DNA of 54,292 nucleotides from Collinsella aerofaciens (GCF_015548375.1 NZ_JADMWW010000020.1:1-54292); one strand, 5' to 3'; positions 6,816 to 16,270 are shown, counted from the first letter of the stretch. The notes: generated by a model not told the origin, from the sequence alone. Numbers and translations are program-made.

Positions 6816-9260
6816 TTAGGCGTGGTCGCGCCAGCCGAGAACGCGCTGCTTCATGCCTTCGATGTCGAGCACGCCTTCGGCAAAGCCTTTGCGCACGAGC
6901 TCCTCGGGAACGTACTCGTCGTAGCGATCAAAATAAGGCACCTCGCCGGGATAGACGAGCTCGATGGGATTGAAGTCCTTCTCGGCCTCGGCGGCGAGCA
7001 CCTCAAAGAACGTCTCCTCGTCAGCCTTCATCTTAAACTGCATAAAGTACGGGCGCGATGGGTCGAGTCCGCGAAGGCCCAGCTCCGCGGCACATTTAAT
7101 CTTGAGCATACGTTCGAGCGCCAGAAAGGCGTAGCTGCCCAACCAGGGGAAGAGCACCCAGGTATCGCCGCCCAGGTTGATGAGTGGCTTGGTCCCTGCG
7201 CCCGAAATCTCGGCCGTATGGCGAGCCTGCGCCAAGCGGGCCCGCGCGTTACCCATAAGGTACGGATATGCCGCGTGCTCGTTGAGCGCCTTGCGCATGC
7301 GCTCGAGTACATGTGTGTTGATATCACCGGGGCAGTCGCCAAAGTAGGCCGGCACACGGCCCTTGACCTGCGTGGCAAAGACGGTATGGCGCTTCCAGTC
7401 CACTTCCTCGACAATCCAGCAGTGTCCGGCGATGGCGATGCGCTCACCGGGCGGTGGCGGGTTGACGATCGTGCCCAATTCGGCCGACTCGCTACGAACG
7501 GTGAACTCCTCGTTTTCCTGGAATACGGCGTAGAACTTAAAGTTGTTAATGATGCGCTCTCCCGCGAGACCCACGATGAGTCCGCCGCCCTCGGTGACCT
7601 GGATATGGTCGATCTTAATGAGGTGACGAAGCAATACGCGATAGTCATCGGCCGAGATGCGATGGAAATAGCTGAGCGTGAGCACGCGCTGGGCAAGTTC
7701 GGCCGGCGTGAGCTCGCCGGTGCTGGCGAGGGTCGACATAGTCTGGTGATAGAGCAGGCTGTAGGGGAGTCGATCGAGCTCGGGCGGCTCGACCCACTTT
7801 TCCTCGCGATAGAGTTGTACGAGCGCGATACCCTGCAGGAGCTTCCATGGAATGGTTTCGGGCATCATCGTGCGCGGTTCGGGCTCTTCCTCGCGCATGA
7901 CAAACCACATCTCGGGCGGAAGGTCGCGGCGTCCCGTGCGGCCCATTCGCTGCAAAAAGGAGCTGACGGTAAACGGCGCATCGATCTGGAACGCGCGCTC
8001 CAGGCGGCCGATATCGATACCGAGCTCCAGCGTAGAGGTGGTGACGGTTGTCTGCGCCTGCTCCTCGTCGCGCATGAGCTCCTCGGCCGTCTCGCGCAGC
8101 GATGCCGAAAGGTTGCCGTGATGGATTAGAAAGCGGTCGGGCTCGTGTCGACTTTCGCAGTAGCTGCGCAGCATGGAGCACACGGCCTCTGCCTCCTCGC
8201 GCGAGTTGGCAAAGACCAAGCACTTGCGGCCGCGGGTGTGTTCGAAGATATAGCCCATGCCGGGGTCGGCGTTGTCTGGCGCTGTGTCGGTGGGGCTGAG
8301 AAGCGCCTGCTCGGTCGCTCGTGGGATGTCGACTTCGCCCTCGGGGGCCGAGGAAGTGCGACGGTCTTTGGGAGCGTCCTTGCCCCGCGCCTGCTCGCGA
8401 CGTTGACGACGTTCCGCCTGTGTGAGCTGTCCGCTGTGGCGCATGTCTTGTCCGGATGCGGGCAGCGCCGCGGGTGTCACTACCTCAATGCGCTCGCACG
8501 CAAGCACTTCGGCCTCTTGAGGACCCATGCTCTCGAATCCTCGCTGCTGCGCCTGGGGACCCGAGTTGTAGAAGTGCTCCATGGAGATGCGCCACACGCG
8601 GCGCGGCTCCTCAAAACGGGGGATGACGCAGTTGCGTCCCGTCCCCTGCGACAGGAAGGCGCCCGTGCGCTCGGGGTCGCCGATGGTTGCCGACAGACCG
8701 ATGCGGCGGGGCTGCACGCCTGCCATGCGCGAGAGCCGCTCGATAAGGCAGAGCGTCTGCCCGCCGCGGTCGCCGCGCATGAGCGAATGGACTTCGTCGA
8801 TAACCACATAGCGCAGGTCGCAGAACATACGAGGGATCGCCATGTGCTTATGGATCAGGAGCGCCTCGAGTGACTCGGGCGTAATCTGCAAGATGCCGCT
8901 CGGTTTTTTGATGAGCTTAGCCTTGTGCGACTGCGAGACATCGCCATGCCAGTGCCAGACAGGGATATCGGCTTCTTCGCACAGATCGTTGAGGCGGACG
9001 AATTGGTCATTGATGAGCGCCTTGAGGGGGCCAATGTAGAGGGCGCCCACGCTTGCGGGCGGGTTCTCCCAAAACTCGGTCAGGATGGGAAAGAAGGCTG
9101 CCTCGGTTTTGCCGGAAGCCGTGGATGCCGTCAGGAGCACATTATCTTGCGTGTTAAAGATGGCATCAGCTGCCGCAACCTGGATAGAGCGCAAGCTCTC
9201 CCAATCGTGGGAGTAGATGAAGTCTTGGATAAACGGGGCGTAGCGGTCAAAGGCGTTCAC
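6816..9260 (-). CDS. Lhr/BrxHI-like DEAD-box (SF2) helicase
   Basis: An 814-residue superfamily 2 helicase. Motifs seen are a Q-like SLRSIQ (22-27), Walker A ASTASGKT (45-52), a DEVH box (VVIDEVHSLMRG), GLSATIGDPE (motif III) and RMGRTGRRD (motif VI). A long Lhr-type C-terminal region follows. The GTG start is chosen because GAGGAGG lies just upstream; a longer TTG form would start inside that site. It is the last gene of a reverse-strand module after a TerB-N/C protein and a BREX-type ATPase. In BREX type 2 and related loci, a DUF2791 ATPase (BrxD) and an Lhr-like helicase (BrxHI) also sit together. A role in unwinding or translocating on DNA in a three-protein complex is inferred. About 115 bases separate it from the ATPase gene, with no clear terminator. 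Confidence 0.85.
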   Translation of the reverse strand: MNAFDRYAPFIQDFIYSHDWESLRSIQVAAADAIFNTQDNVLLTASTASGKTEAAFFPILTEFWENPPASVGALYIGPLKALINDQFVRLNDLCEEADIPVWHWHGDVSQSHKAKLIKKPSGILQITPESLEALLIHKHMAIPRMFCDLRYVVIDEVHSLMRGDRGGQTLCLIERLSRMAGVQPRRIGLSATIGDPERTGAFLSQGTGRNCVIPRFEEPRRVWRISMEHFYNSGPQAQQRGFESMGPQEAEVLACERIEVVTPAALPASGQDMRHSGQLTQAERRQRREQARGKDAPKDRRTSSAPEGEVDIPRATEQALLSPTDTAPDNADPGMGYIFEHTRGRKCLVFANSREEAEAVCSMLRSYCESRHEPDRFLIHHGNLSASLRETAEELMRDEEQAQTTVTTSTLELGIDIGRLERAFQIDAPFTVSSFLQRMGRTGRRDLPPEMWFVMREEEPEPRTMMPETIPWKLLQGIALVQLYREEKWVEPPELDRLPYSLLYHQTMSTLASTGELTPAELAQRVLTLSYFHRISADDYRVLLRHLIKIDHIQVTEGGGLIVGLAGERIINNFKFYAVFQENEEFTVRSESAELGTIVNPPPPGERIAIAGHCWIVEEVDWKRHTVFATQVKGRVPAYFGDCPGDINTHVLERMRKALNEHAAYPYLMGNARARLAQARHTAEISGAGTKPLINLGGDTWVLFPWLGSYAFLALERMLKIKCAAELGLRGLDPSRPYFMQFKMKADEETFFEVLAAEAEKDFNPIELVYPGEVPYFDRYDEYVPEELVRKGFAEGVLDIEGMKQRVLGWRDHA

Positions 9261-9376
9261 GGGGCCTCCTCTCAAATACGAACCTCTTAACGCGGTGAGC
9301 AGTGGCTTGCCGCATCACTGCCTCGACGTTTGCCCAGATAAAGCCTGCCAAAATAAACCTGTCCCTTTTTGGCGGG

Positions 9377-10681
9377 TTAGATGGTGAATTCGGCGAAATT
9401 GCGGTCGCCGCTTGCGGTGCCGGTGTCGCCTGTTGCTGTTGCCGGCGGCAGCGCGTCGCCGCCGACGCTTTGCAGTAGCTCGGCCACGTTGGCGTCGGGG
9501 TTTTGGCATAGGATGTCGAGCAGCTCGATAAAGTCACGAATGACCTCACGCGGCGTCAAGTGCGTATCGGCTCCCACGCGGCCAAACTCAATCTTGAGAA
9601 AGTCCACCAAGTCGTTCTCGGTAAGCGTGGGCGTCCAGCCAAAGTAGCCGGCATGGATCTGCATGAGTTTTTCGATGAGCACCAGCAGCTCCTCATAGGT
9701 GAGTGGCTGCAGACGAATGATGGGCGCGAGCATGTCCTTAAGGTCCTCGCGCGCAAAACGGCCCTGAGCGAGTCGGCTGCGCAGGGCCTCGTAGGAGAAC
9801 ACGCCGCGGCGACGGTCCTCGATGGAGGTTGGCGTGCCACCCATGATCATGCCCAGGTACTGCGCCTTGCCCTGGAGCGTGTCGTTGTACATGGTCAGGA
9901 TCTTCTCGTAGTTGTACTGGCGCGTAATGGCGTTGGGAATCTTATACAGATTCACGAGCTCGTCGATGAGCACCAGCATGCCCTTGTAGCCACTGCAAAC
10001 CAAAAAACGCGCGATGAGTTTGACGTAGTCGTACCAGTCATCGTCGCTGATGATGGTTGAGGACCCCAGTTCGGCGCGAGCCTCGCTCTTGGTGCGGTAC
10101 TCGCCGCGAATCCATTTGGTCACGCGGCTCATAGCCTCTTCATCGCCCTCGGATACGGCCATGCGATAGCGGCGGAGCATGCGGGTGAAGTCGAAGCCGT
10201 GGACCATCTCCTCGAGCGGGGCCAGTTGGGCATTGACGACCGACTCGTCGACGTCGGCGCACGAGGCGACCCAGCGATCCAAAATAAGGTTGAGCGCACC
10301 GCCCTCGGGGCGCGTCTTGGTCGATATATTGCGGATGAGCTCGCGGTAGGTGGCAAGGCCCTGTCCCTGACCGCCCTGCAGGCGGCGCTCGGGCGACAGG
10401 TCGGCATCAGCGACGACGAATCCTTCGCCCATGGCGTGCGTGCGGATGGTCTGGAGCAAAAAGCTCTTGCCGGCGCCGTAACGACCGACCAGAAAGCGGA
10501 AGCTCGCGCCACCGTCGGCGATGAGACTCAGATCGGTGAGCAGGGCGCGGATCTCGACCTCGCGCCCTACGGTGATGTAAGGAAGGCCGATGCGCGGGAC
10601 CACGCCGCCCTTGAGCGAGTTGAGAATGACGGCAGCGACGCGCTTGGGCACGCGGGGTGCTGTGGATGCGGTATCACTCAT
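9377..10681 (-). CDS. BREX-type P-loop ATPase (BrxD/DUF2791-like)
   Basis: A 434-residue ATPase with Walker A GRYGAGKS (66-73) and Walker B LVLIDE (236-241), the latter followed by LVNLYK. This matches the DUF2791 'BREX system ATP-binding' family. The ITVGRE segment before Walker A, a long helical region and the MGGTPTSIEDRRRG block after Walker B also fit that family. It overlaps the upstream TerB gene by 8 bases, so the two are probably made in a fixed ratio. In BREX type 2 the relative BrxD is an accessory ATPase of phage defence. Here no PglX, PglZ or other core BREX gene is nearby. The last ~30 residues are low complexity. Confidence 0.87.
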   Translation of the reverse strand: MSDTASTAPRVPKRVAAVILNSLKGGVVPRIGLPYITVGREVEIRALLTDLSLIADGGASFRFLVGRYGAGKSFLLQTIRTHAMGEGFVVADADLSPERRLQGGQGQGLATYRELIRNISTKTRPEGGALNLILDRWVASCADVDESVVNAQLAPLEEMVHGFDFTRMLRRYRMAVSEGDEEAMSRVTKWIRGEYRTKSEARAELGSSTIISDDDWYDYVKLIARFLVCSGYKGMLVLIDELVNLYKIPNAITRQYNYEKILTMYNDTLQGKAQYLGMIMGGTPTSIEDRRRGVFSYEALRSRLAQGRFAREDLKDMLAPIIRLQPLTYEELLVLIEKLMQIHAGYFGWTPTLTENDLVDFLKIEFGRVGADTHLTPREVIRDFIELLDILCQNPDANVAELLQSVGGDALPPATATGDTGTASGDRNFAEFTI

Positions 10682-12434
10682 GGTCTAGGTATCCTCTCAC
10701 GTCTGCTTCGTAATCCTCGATGATCTGCGGTCCTGCCGCTCCAAACTCGATAACGGTGTCACCCACCAGGTCAAAGAGCGCCTCGTTGATGCTGTCGACG
10801 AGCATGTCCTCGCTCTGCTCCGATTGCACTACCGCCAATGTCGCTTGCGCTGCGTTTTGCTCGAGCAGCGCGCGAAGGAAGGCATCTGCGGCGGGCGCGA
10901 GTTCGGTTGCGGTGCCAGCGGGTGCAGTCGATACGACCGCTGGCGTCGGTGCGAGGAGCGGTGCCACGACGCCAAACTGTTCGGTGGAAATGGTTGGCTC
11001 GTCGGCTTTGTTGCGCTCCGTAGGCGCCGCGATCGGCTCGGCCATCACGTCGGTCGCAGGCTTGGCTTCCGGTTGCTCGGATTCCGCCGTATCGACCTCT
11101 GTGGGCACATCGTCCTCGCGCTCTTCGTCGATCAAAAGCGCTTCGCGCGTTTGCGCAGCGGCGCTCCGAATGTGCCCCAGCTGACTCAGATCGATATCGA
11201 TCTTGACGGGCTGGTGTACGGCGTCCCACGAAAGCCATGCCACAATCTCGTCATCGATAATTTTGGCCAGATATTTGGGGACCTTTTCTTCCTTAAGGGG
11301 ATGGGCGGGGTCCAGCGCCAGGCGCAGGCGTTGGTCGCAGGCGCGCATCATTTCACCGAGCTTGCTGCTCTTTTGCCTACTACCGTGGATGCGCATGCAT
11401 TCCCAAAAGCCGTTTTGGCAACGGTAGATATGGATAGGATCCAGGCGATATTCGCAGTCCTCGTGGCGCTCGGGCGCAAAGAATACGGCCGAGGCAAACA
11501 TGGTGTAGGGCATGGCCGTCTCCTCCCCAAATAAACTCGCCACGATGCCGGTCTTTCGGTGCGTGTCATAGTAGCGCGCCATGCGGACATACACGGCGCA
11601 TGCCGCGTGGCGCAGATCGCGGTGGTGGCTGCGGTCGAGCCGCGAGTTACTTAGGTTGTACGTGGAGAGGGCGTTGATGGCGGCCATGAGTCGCTCCTCG
11701 CGCACCTCATCGGGCGGAAGGGGGAGCGTGGGCTCGGAGGTTTTGCGACGTTTGGGGGTCTGGTCGGACGGTGCCGGTGCCGGTACAAGGTCTCGTGCTG
11801 CGCGCCGCAGCTCGATAAGGGCGTTATCGAACATGACGGTTTTAGAGTCACGAAGCAGCTTGGGGTTGAGCCCATGGAATACGGCGTAATCCTGCAACCA
11901 CACGCGTGCAAACCGATCAATGCCGGGCTCGAAGGCGCGATAGACATCCCAAAAGGCCTTGATCTTGTTAAAACCGTCGAGCGGGTCATCTACGCCAATG
12001 CCGCAAATCAGCTCATAGAGATACAGAAAGGCAAAGGATGTAGACGTTTCCTCGACGGTTCCGCGGCGCACTTGGGCACGCCAGGTAAAGTAGCCGCGCA
12101 ACTGCCGGTCGCTCATGGCATTGTAGGTGGGAAAGTACGACTTAAAGGTGCCGTTGTAGGGACAGTCGTCCTCAAAGTCGGCCATCAGCAAGCCTTGGCG
12201 GTAGAAAAGCTCGGCCTCCGATAGCCAGCGGCCCGCGCCGCCCTTGGGGTCATCCTGCCAGCGCGATATCTCGCGCATCTTGCGGTATTGGTCGGGGAGG
12301 AAATTCTGCATCTGTCGGCCGGTTTTGAGAATCGGCTCGTCTGCGTAGATTTCGTTTGAGAAGCGGGCGGACTGATGGGTCCGGGCCTCGGCCATAATGC
12401 GCTCGATGAGCATCTTGATGTCCTGGTCGGCCAC
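10674..12434 (-). CDS. TerB-N / TerB-C domain protein
   Basis: A 586-residue protein. Residues ~60-240 have the TerB-N hallmark: QLRGYFTWRAQVRRG at 111-125, then SFAFLYLYELICGIG. The last ~80 residues look like the TerB-C domain (DSINEALFDLVGD, then IIEDYEADV). A low-complexity Pro/Ala/Glu linker (about 450-530) lies between. TerB-N/C proteins are distant relatives of tellurium-resistance TerB but are usually found with DNA-directed ATPases and helicases, as here. The gene starts with GTG behind AGGAGAGGAG and is the promoter-proximal member of the three-gene module. It probably acts as a scaffold or regulator of the ATPase/helicase pair; that is inference. Nothing here supports a tellurite role. 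Confidence 0.82.
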   Translation of the reverse strand: MADQDIKMLIERIMAEARTHQSARFSNEIYADEPILKTGRQMQNFLPDQYRKMREISRWQDDPKGGAGRWLSEAELFYRQGLLMADFEDDCPYNGTFKSYFPTYNAMSDRQLRGYFTWRAQVRRGTVEETSTSFAFLYLYELICGIGVDDPLDGFNKIKAFWDVYRAFEPGIDRFARVWLQDYAVFHGLNPKLLRDSKTVMFDNALIELRRAARDLVPAPAPSDQTPKRRKTSEPTLPLPPDEVREERLMAAINALSTYNLSNSRLDRSHHRDLRHAACAVYVRMARYYDTHRKTGIVASLFGEETAMPYTMFASAVFFAPERHEDCEYRLDPIHIYRCQNGFWECMRIHGSRQKSSKLGEMMRACDQRLRLALDPAHPLKEEKVPKYLAKIIDDEIVAWLSWDAVHQPVKIDIDLSQLGHIRSAAAQTREALLIDEEREDDVPTEVDTAESEQPEAKPATDVMAEPIAAPTERNKADEPTISTEQFGVVAPLLAPTPAVVSTAPAGTATELAPAADAFLRALLEQNAAQATLAVVQSEQSEDMLVDSINEALFDLVGDTVIEFGAAGPQIIEDYEADVRGYLDHE

Positions 12435-12471
12435 CGCTTCTCCTCTCCTAACGCAGCTTCGGTGACCTCAT

Positions 12472-12480
12472 ATCATAGCA
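12472..12480 (-). promoter_or_regulatory. Extended -10 promoter of the TerB-ATPase-helicase module
   Basis: On the reverse strand, TGCTATGAT is an extended -10 element 38 bases before the TerB GTG start. No strong -35 is visible. It implies the module is transcribed separately from the DUF554 gene upstream. Confidence 0.45.
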
Positions 12481-12522
12481 CAGCATCAAACAGGTGTTCG
12501 AGATACTGCTGCGTAGATAGAT

Positions 12523-13239
12523 TTAGAACAGGAGGGCGTAGATGACGGCGATGACGACGGAGGGGAGCATATTGGCCGTGCGGAAGGTCTGAGGACGGAT
12601 GAGGTTGACGCCGACGCAGAAGATGAGCATGGAGCCTACGAGCGAAAGGCTGTCGAGGGCTGCCGTAGTCATGATGGGGGAGAGTGCGCCGGCAAACAGC
12701 GTGATCGTCCCCTGGAACACGGCGACGGGCAGGGCGGAGAAAATGCAGCCGCGGCCAAGCGACGCCGTCATGGTGCAGACGATGATGCAGTCCAATGCGC
12801 CTTTCAGGGCAAGCGTTGACCAGTCACCGAGCAGACCGTCCTGGATCGATCCCACAATGGCCATGGCGCCGATACACACGGTGAGTGAAGTCGAGACAAA
12901 AGCGTTGGTGAACTCGTTATCGCCCTCGCTGCCGGTTTTGCGCTTGAGCCATTCGCCAAGGTTCTCGATGGCGGCCTCCAAGTTGATGGCCTCGCCGATG
13001 AGCGAGCCGAGGGCGAACGAGACGATGAGCATGGTGGTGCCGGTGGTCGCTAGCGCCTTCCCATCGATAAGGAGCATCTTTTGCATGGTGCCGCCAAGGC
13101 CGATAAACAGGACGCACAGCCCCGATGCTTTCATGAGCGTGTCTTGGATGCGCGGTGTAATGAAGCGGCCGCCCGCTAATCCCAAAAGACCGCCCGCAAC
13201 TAAAAGCACAACGTTGATGATTGTTCCCAAGCCCGGCAT
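12523..13239 (-). CDS. DUF554 family membrane protein
   Basis: A 238-residue polytopic membrane protein with about seven hydrophobic helices, opening MPGLGTIINVVLLVAGGLLG. This is typical of the DUF554 (YdfK-like) family, including the IGLGGTMQKML segment and closing hydrophobic hairpin. AGGAGGGCTC precedes the chosen ATG; a longer reading frame to 13308 lacks such a site. The function of the family is unknown. It lies upstream of, and in the same direction as, the TerB module, but that module has its own promoter-like element. Confidence 0.8.
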   Translation of the reverse strand: MPGLGTIINVVLLVAGGLLGLAGGRFITPRIQDTLMKASGLCVLFIGLGGTMQKMLLIDGKALATTGTTMLIVSFALGSLIGEAINLEAAIENLGEWLKRKTGSEGDNEFTNAFVSTSLTVCIGAMAIVGSIQDGLLGDWSTLALKGALDCIIVCTMTASLGRGCIFSALPVAVFQGTITLFAGALSPIMTTAALDSLSLVGSMLIFCVGVNLIRPQTFRTANMLPSVVIAVIYALLF

Positions 13240-13357
13240 GAGCCCTCCTGTATTGATGCCAACGTGGCAATCGTAGCAGAACGAAATGCGAGGTACATCG
13301 CGACTCATCTAATACGTTATATAAGTGGTATTAGGAATGATGCGCGGCATTTAAGCC

Positions 13358-14788
13358 TCAGGTGGTTGTCGGGACATAGGGATAGTATTCAAAGCGCAGT
13401 GTCATAAGCCGCTGTGGGGATTCAATAGCCGCGGCGATGATATTGGCATCGCGGGCACGATCAAACCCTTCGAGTTCGATCTGATACGAGACGTCTTGCA
13501 TAATGTCCAGACGTCGCCAGGCCAGGAGTGTGTCGCCATCGAATTCCAAGGTCTTGCCTCCGTCTGGAGCAACGGCGTATAGACGCAGCTTGGCGGTGGT
13601 TGCAGGGTCGACAACTGTGACCTTTTTAATTTCGTTTCGAGTATTCTTGGCGCCCAACAAGGTGAGCAGTGTTGGGGCCACGACCTCGCCCGATGGCAAA
13701 AAGACGACTTCGATGGATTCAGGAAATGCGATGATAGCCGACTTGCGGACGGGCTGATTGGCGGCGGCAACTTCGATGTTCGCAGCGTCGATGACCTCTG
13801 TGTGGTCGAGCGCGGCAAGCACGCAGCAGTTACCTTCATCGATCTCTTGAGGATCAGCAAGCCCCAGACTGTCCGCGAGCTCGGGATCGTTTGGATCGGC
13901 AGCGGGCTCATTCGGCGCTTCGAGAGAAGCTGGGACGCTGTTTGTCGGCGACGGCGTGTCGCCCGCACCTGCTTCTTTGTCCGCGCTCTCTTCTTGTATG
14001 GTTGCGTTGATGGGTTCGTCGTTTGGGGGGAGCGTCTTGGCGTCAAACGCGGAGGGGAGAATTCCGATGGCTCCGGATCCGTTCCACTCCATTTCGAGAA
14101 GCGCCGGGTCGGCAAGAATGCGTTGCCTGCTTTGCGCGTGGGCATCGATTTCAATAGGGCCTGCCTCTATCCCTCGTGTAAGGCTGAGTGATCCGGCTGG
14201 CTTCTCGAAATGAGCGTCTGTGTCTTTGGTGCTGACGGCGTAGAACAGCAGGGACGCTTCTCCCGCCGCGATAACATCGGTACCGGCTTTGGTCAGCCGC
14301 AACGATGCCGTGAATGAGAGGGTGGGCTGCGCATCGTCTGCATTCGCGGCGGCGCAGCCCAGACATATACCGCCTCCTTTCTCGAAAAACGCACCGTCGA
14401 AGGCGACCTTCGCTCCGTTCGCCGAGTCATCGACCGAAGCGATGTCGATGCGCAGCTCTAAATTGCATGGATCGCCATCTGCATCGAGCACAACCGAGCG
14501 CCACGTGCAGACGGCGCACCCCGCCTGGGAGCCGTTTGCCTTGTTCGAACGCTTGATATCCACGACTATCGAGCCGTCCGTATTACGACGAAGGCATCCC
14601 GAGGTTGAGATCACGGCCTGTGCGATCGAAAAACGCTCGCACGCAATGGCGCTCGACGGATTTGGTGCGGAACTTAGGGCTACTGGTAAGGAGTCTGCCA
14701 TGACGGGAGTCGCCCAAGCGGCGACAGGCGTTCCGGTTGCGAGCGCGCCGCAGAGTGCGACGACGGGCAAAAGGTTCTTCGATGCCAT
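13358..14788 (-). CDS. Secreted protein of unknown function
   Basis: A 476-residue protein with a Sec signal peptide (positively charged start, hydrophobic core to about residue 25, AWA cleavage site). Its first half has several Cys residues (SGCLRR, GCAVC, GICLGC), suggesting disulfide or metal binding outside the cell. The middle is an acidic, proline-rich low-complexity linker (about 255-305). The C-terminal part is beta-rich. No LPXTG motif or transmembrane anchor is seen. It is the last gene of the surface operon, 18 bases after the LAQTG gene, with AAGGAG before its ATG. I do not recognise a family. Confidence 0.7.
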   Translation of the reverse strand: MASKNLLPVVALCGALATGTPVAAWATPVMADSLPVALSSAPNPSSAIACERFSIAQAVISTSGCLRRNTDGSIVVDIKRSNKANGSQAGCAVCTWRSVVLDADGDPCNLELRIDIASVDDSANGAKVAFDGAFFEKGGGICLGCAAANADDAQPTLSFTASLRLTKAGTDVIAAGEASLLFYAVSTKDTDAHFEKPAGSLSLTRGIEAGPIEIDAHAQSRQRILADPALLEMEWNGSGAIGILPSAFDAKTLPPNDEPINATIQEESADKEAGAGDTPSPTNSVPASLEAPNEPAADPNDPELADSLGLADPQEIDEGNCCVLAALDHTEVIDAANIEVAAANQPVRKSAIIAFPESIEVVFLPSGEVVAPTLLTLLGAKNTRNEIKKVTVVDPATTAKLRLYAVAPDGGKTLEFDGDTLLAWRRLDIMQDVSYQIELEGFDRARDANIIAAAIESPQRLMTLRFEYYPYVPTTT

Positions 14789-14806
14789 GGGGTCTCCTTA
14801 GCTAAT

Positions 14807-15088
14807 TTAGTGCGGCCTGTCCGTGTTTTGTTTCTGGCTGCGTTTGATGTGCAGACCGAGGCCGGCGGTTCCCGCGCCTGCTGCTGTGGCGCCTGCTGCC
14901 AAGAGCCATCGTCTGTCGCCTGTCTGCGCCAACGGTTCCTCGCGGTCGCCGCGGTCGAGCTCCGAGAGGTCGACCGTCACTTGCGTGGCGGCCTGCGCCT
15001 GTTCTTGCTGGGCAAAGGCCATGGCTGGCCCAAACGCTAGGATGCTGACGGCGGCGGCCAGGGCGACGGCCTTATGCCGTGTGCGCAC
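14807..15088 (-). CDS. Small sortase-anchored (LAQTG) surface protein
   Basis: A protein of about 93 residues with a signal peptide, a short acidic exported segment (LSELDRGDREEP), then LAQTG, a hydrophobic helix and a basic tail (HIKRSQ). This is a complete cell-wall sorting signal with A in place of E in LPXTG. The GTG at 15088 is chosen; it overlaps the upstream stop by 17 bases, so translation is probably coupled. In Firmicute WxL (csc-type) clusters a similarly small LPXTG protein accompanies WxL proteins. This gene and its neighbour may be a Coriobacterial analogue. Confidence 0.65.
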   Translation of the reverse strand: MRTRHKAVALAAAVSILAFGPAMAFAQQEQAQAATQVTVDLSELDRGDREEPLAQTGDRRWLLAAGATAAGAGTAGLGLHIKRSQKQNTDRPH

Positions 15089-15671
15089 CGGGCTCGACCG
15101 TCCAGGTGATCGTCGCAACCTGATCGCCTTCGCCGGTTACGCGGAAGATGTCGCGCGTGACGCGGGCGACGTTTCCGCTTGTCTTGAGCTTGATTTTGTC
15201 CGTGCCGCCGGCAATGCCCTGGTAGCCCATGTCGAAGGCTGCATTCTTGGAAAGATCGAGGCCCGTCCCTTGCGCGGCGGCGCTGGCGTTCTGGAGCGCG
15301 CCGTCGGGGCCGACCTTAAAGTCGATGGAGTTCTGCGCGGTTCCGGCCTTGGCGTCGGCGGCAATGGTCCAGGTGTTCATGGCGTCGATCTTCATGTTGG
15401 TGACATGGATGCCGTAGGCCGAATGATTGTCGATGGTGGTCGCGTCTTCTGAGGGGCCCTGAAGCGTGCCGTCGGCCTTGGCGACGAAGGGAATAACCGT
15501 CGGAACTTTGAACTCAACGTTGTCGATCTCGGTCCTGACCATTACCTTCGTGGTTCCAACGCGCCCGGCTGCCATAGCTGGCGTCGGGGCGGCGCCCATT
15601 GCGAGCGCGAGCGCGAGCCCTGTGCCCACGACGAGCGCTCTGACTCCGTTCATGTTCCTGGTGATGTCCAT
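15072..15671 (-). CDS. Secreted surface protein with WxL-like C-terminus
   Basis: A 199-residue protein with a signal peptide ending at PAMA-A (about residue 35). The mature part is a beta-rich domain. It ends with QVATITWTVEPGA, reminiscent of the second WxL motif (LTWTL..P) of Firmicute WxL cell-wall-binding proteins. The first W-x-L motif is not clear, so membership is uncertain. AAAGGA lies 6 bases before the ATG. The gene overlaps the LAQTG protein gene. It is likely a cell-surface structural protein or adhesin. Confidence 0.6.
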   Translation of the reverse strand: MDITRNMNGVRALVVGTGLALALAMGAAPTPAMAAGRVGTTKVMVRTEIDNVEFKVPTVIPFVAKADGTLQGPSEDATTIDNHSAYGIHVTNMKIDAMNTWTIAADAKAGTAQNSIDFKVGPDGALQNASAAAQGTGLDLSKNAAFDMGYQGIAGGTDKIKLKTSGNVARVTRDIFRVTGEGDQVATITWTVEPGAHTA

Positions 15672-15760
15672 GGTCGTTCCTTTCTATTCGCCGCGGGCCG
15701 TCCCCGCGATGATTGGACGAATGCTGGTGAATTGCATGCGGTGCCGTGTCGGCCGGAAGG

Positions 15761-16270
15761 CTAGTTCTCGGTTTGCTCAACCCGTACCTTGACACGTGTC
15801 GGATTGCCGTGGCTGTCGAGGGTCTTTGCATCGAGTGCCTGGATCTCGATGTACGCCTCGCCTTCTTTGATGTCGCCGGCGGGGCACGTCTCGATTGTCT
15901 TGCCGGTCTCGACCACACCGGATTCGTACATGGTCTCGTCGTTTTGGATGACGCGGAATCGCTGGGGAAATTTATTGTCTTGGACGTTTTGCACGTTGAC
16001 GCGCAGTTTGCCGTCCTCCTGCAGCTGAGCGACCGGCGCGACCGAAATCGTCATCATGTTGTCGCGGACGATGGCGTCGAGCTCATCTTGGATTTCCTGG
16101 CGCGTTTTGCCCTCGGCCGTCGTAACCGAAGCGCCCGCCTCGGGTACGGGCTGCGACTGCCAAACGTATAGTCCTACGGCGACAAGGGCACAGACGATGG
16201 CCAAGCAGGCAACGATGAGCTTCTTGCGACGACCCAGGCCTGCAAAGTGGGGTGGCTTCTTCGCGCTCAT
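15761..16270 (-). CDS. Membrane-anchored extracytoplasmic protein
   Basis: A 169-residue protein with a basic N-terminus (GRRKK) and a single transmembrane helix at about residues 21-42. A roughly 125-residue outside domain with predicted beta strands follows. The ATG overlaps the previous gene's stop in an ATGA arrangement. An open frame continues upstream to 16588 but is the shadow of the 98-residue gene. No family recognised. It probably helps assemble or display the secreted proteins encoded downstream. Confidence 0.65.
   Translation of the reverse strand: MSAKKPPHFAGLGRRKKLIVACLAIVCALVAVGLYVWQSQPVPEAGASVTTAEGKTRQEIQDELDAIVRDNMMTISVAPVAQLQEDGKLRVNVQNVQDNKFPQRFRVIQNDETMYESGVVETGKTIETCPAGDIKEGEAYIEIQALDAKTLDSHGNPTRVKVRVEQTEN

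Noticed and set aside
6816-12434. Complete BREX system
   Set aside because: Only ATPase and helicase relatives are present. PglX methylase, PglZ, BrxA/B/C and Lon-like genes are all missing.
10674-12434. Tellurite resistance gene
   Set aside because: TerB-N/C architecture differs from the small TerB of ter operons, and no terZABCDE gene is nearby.
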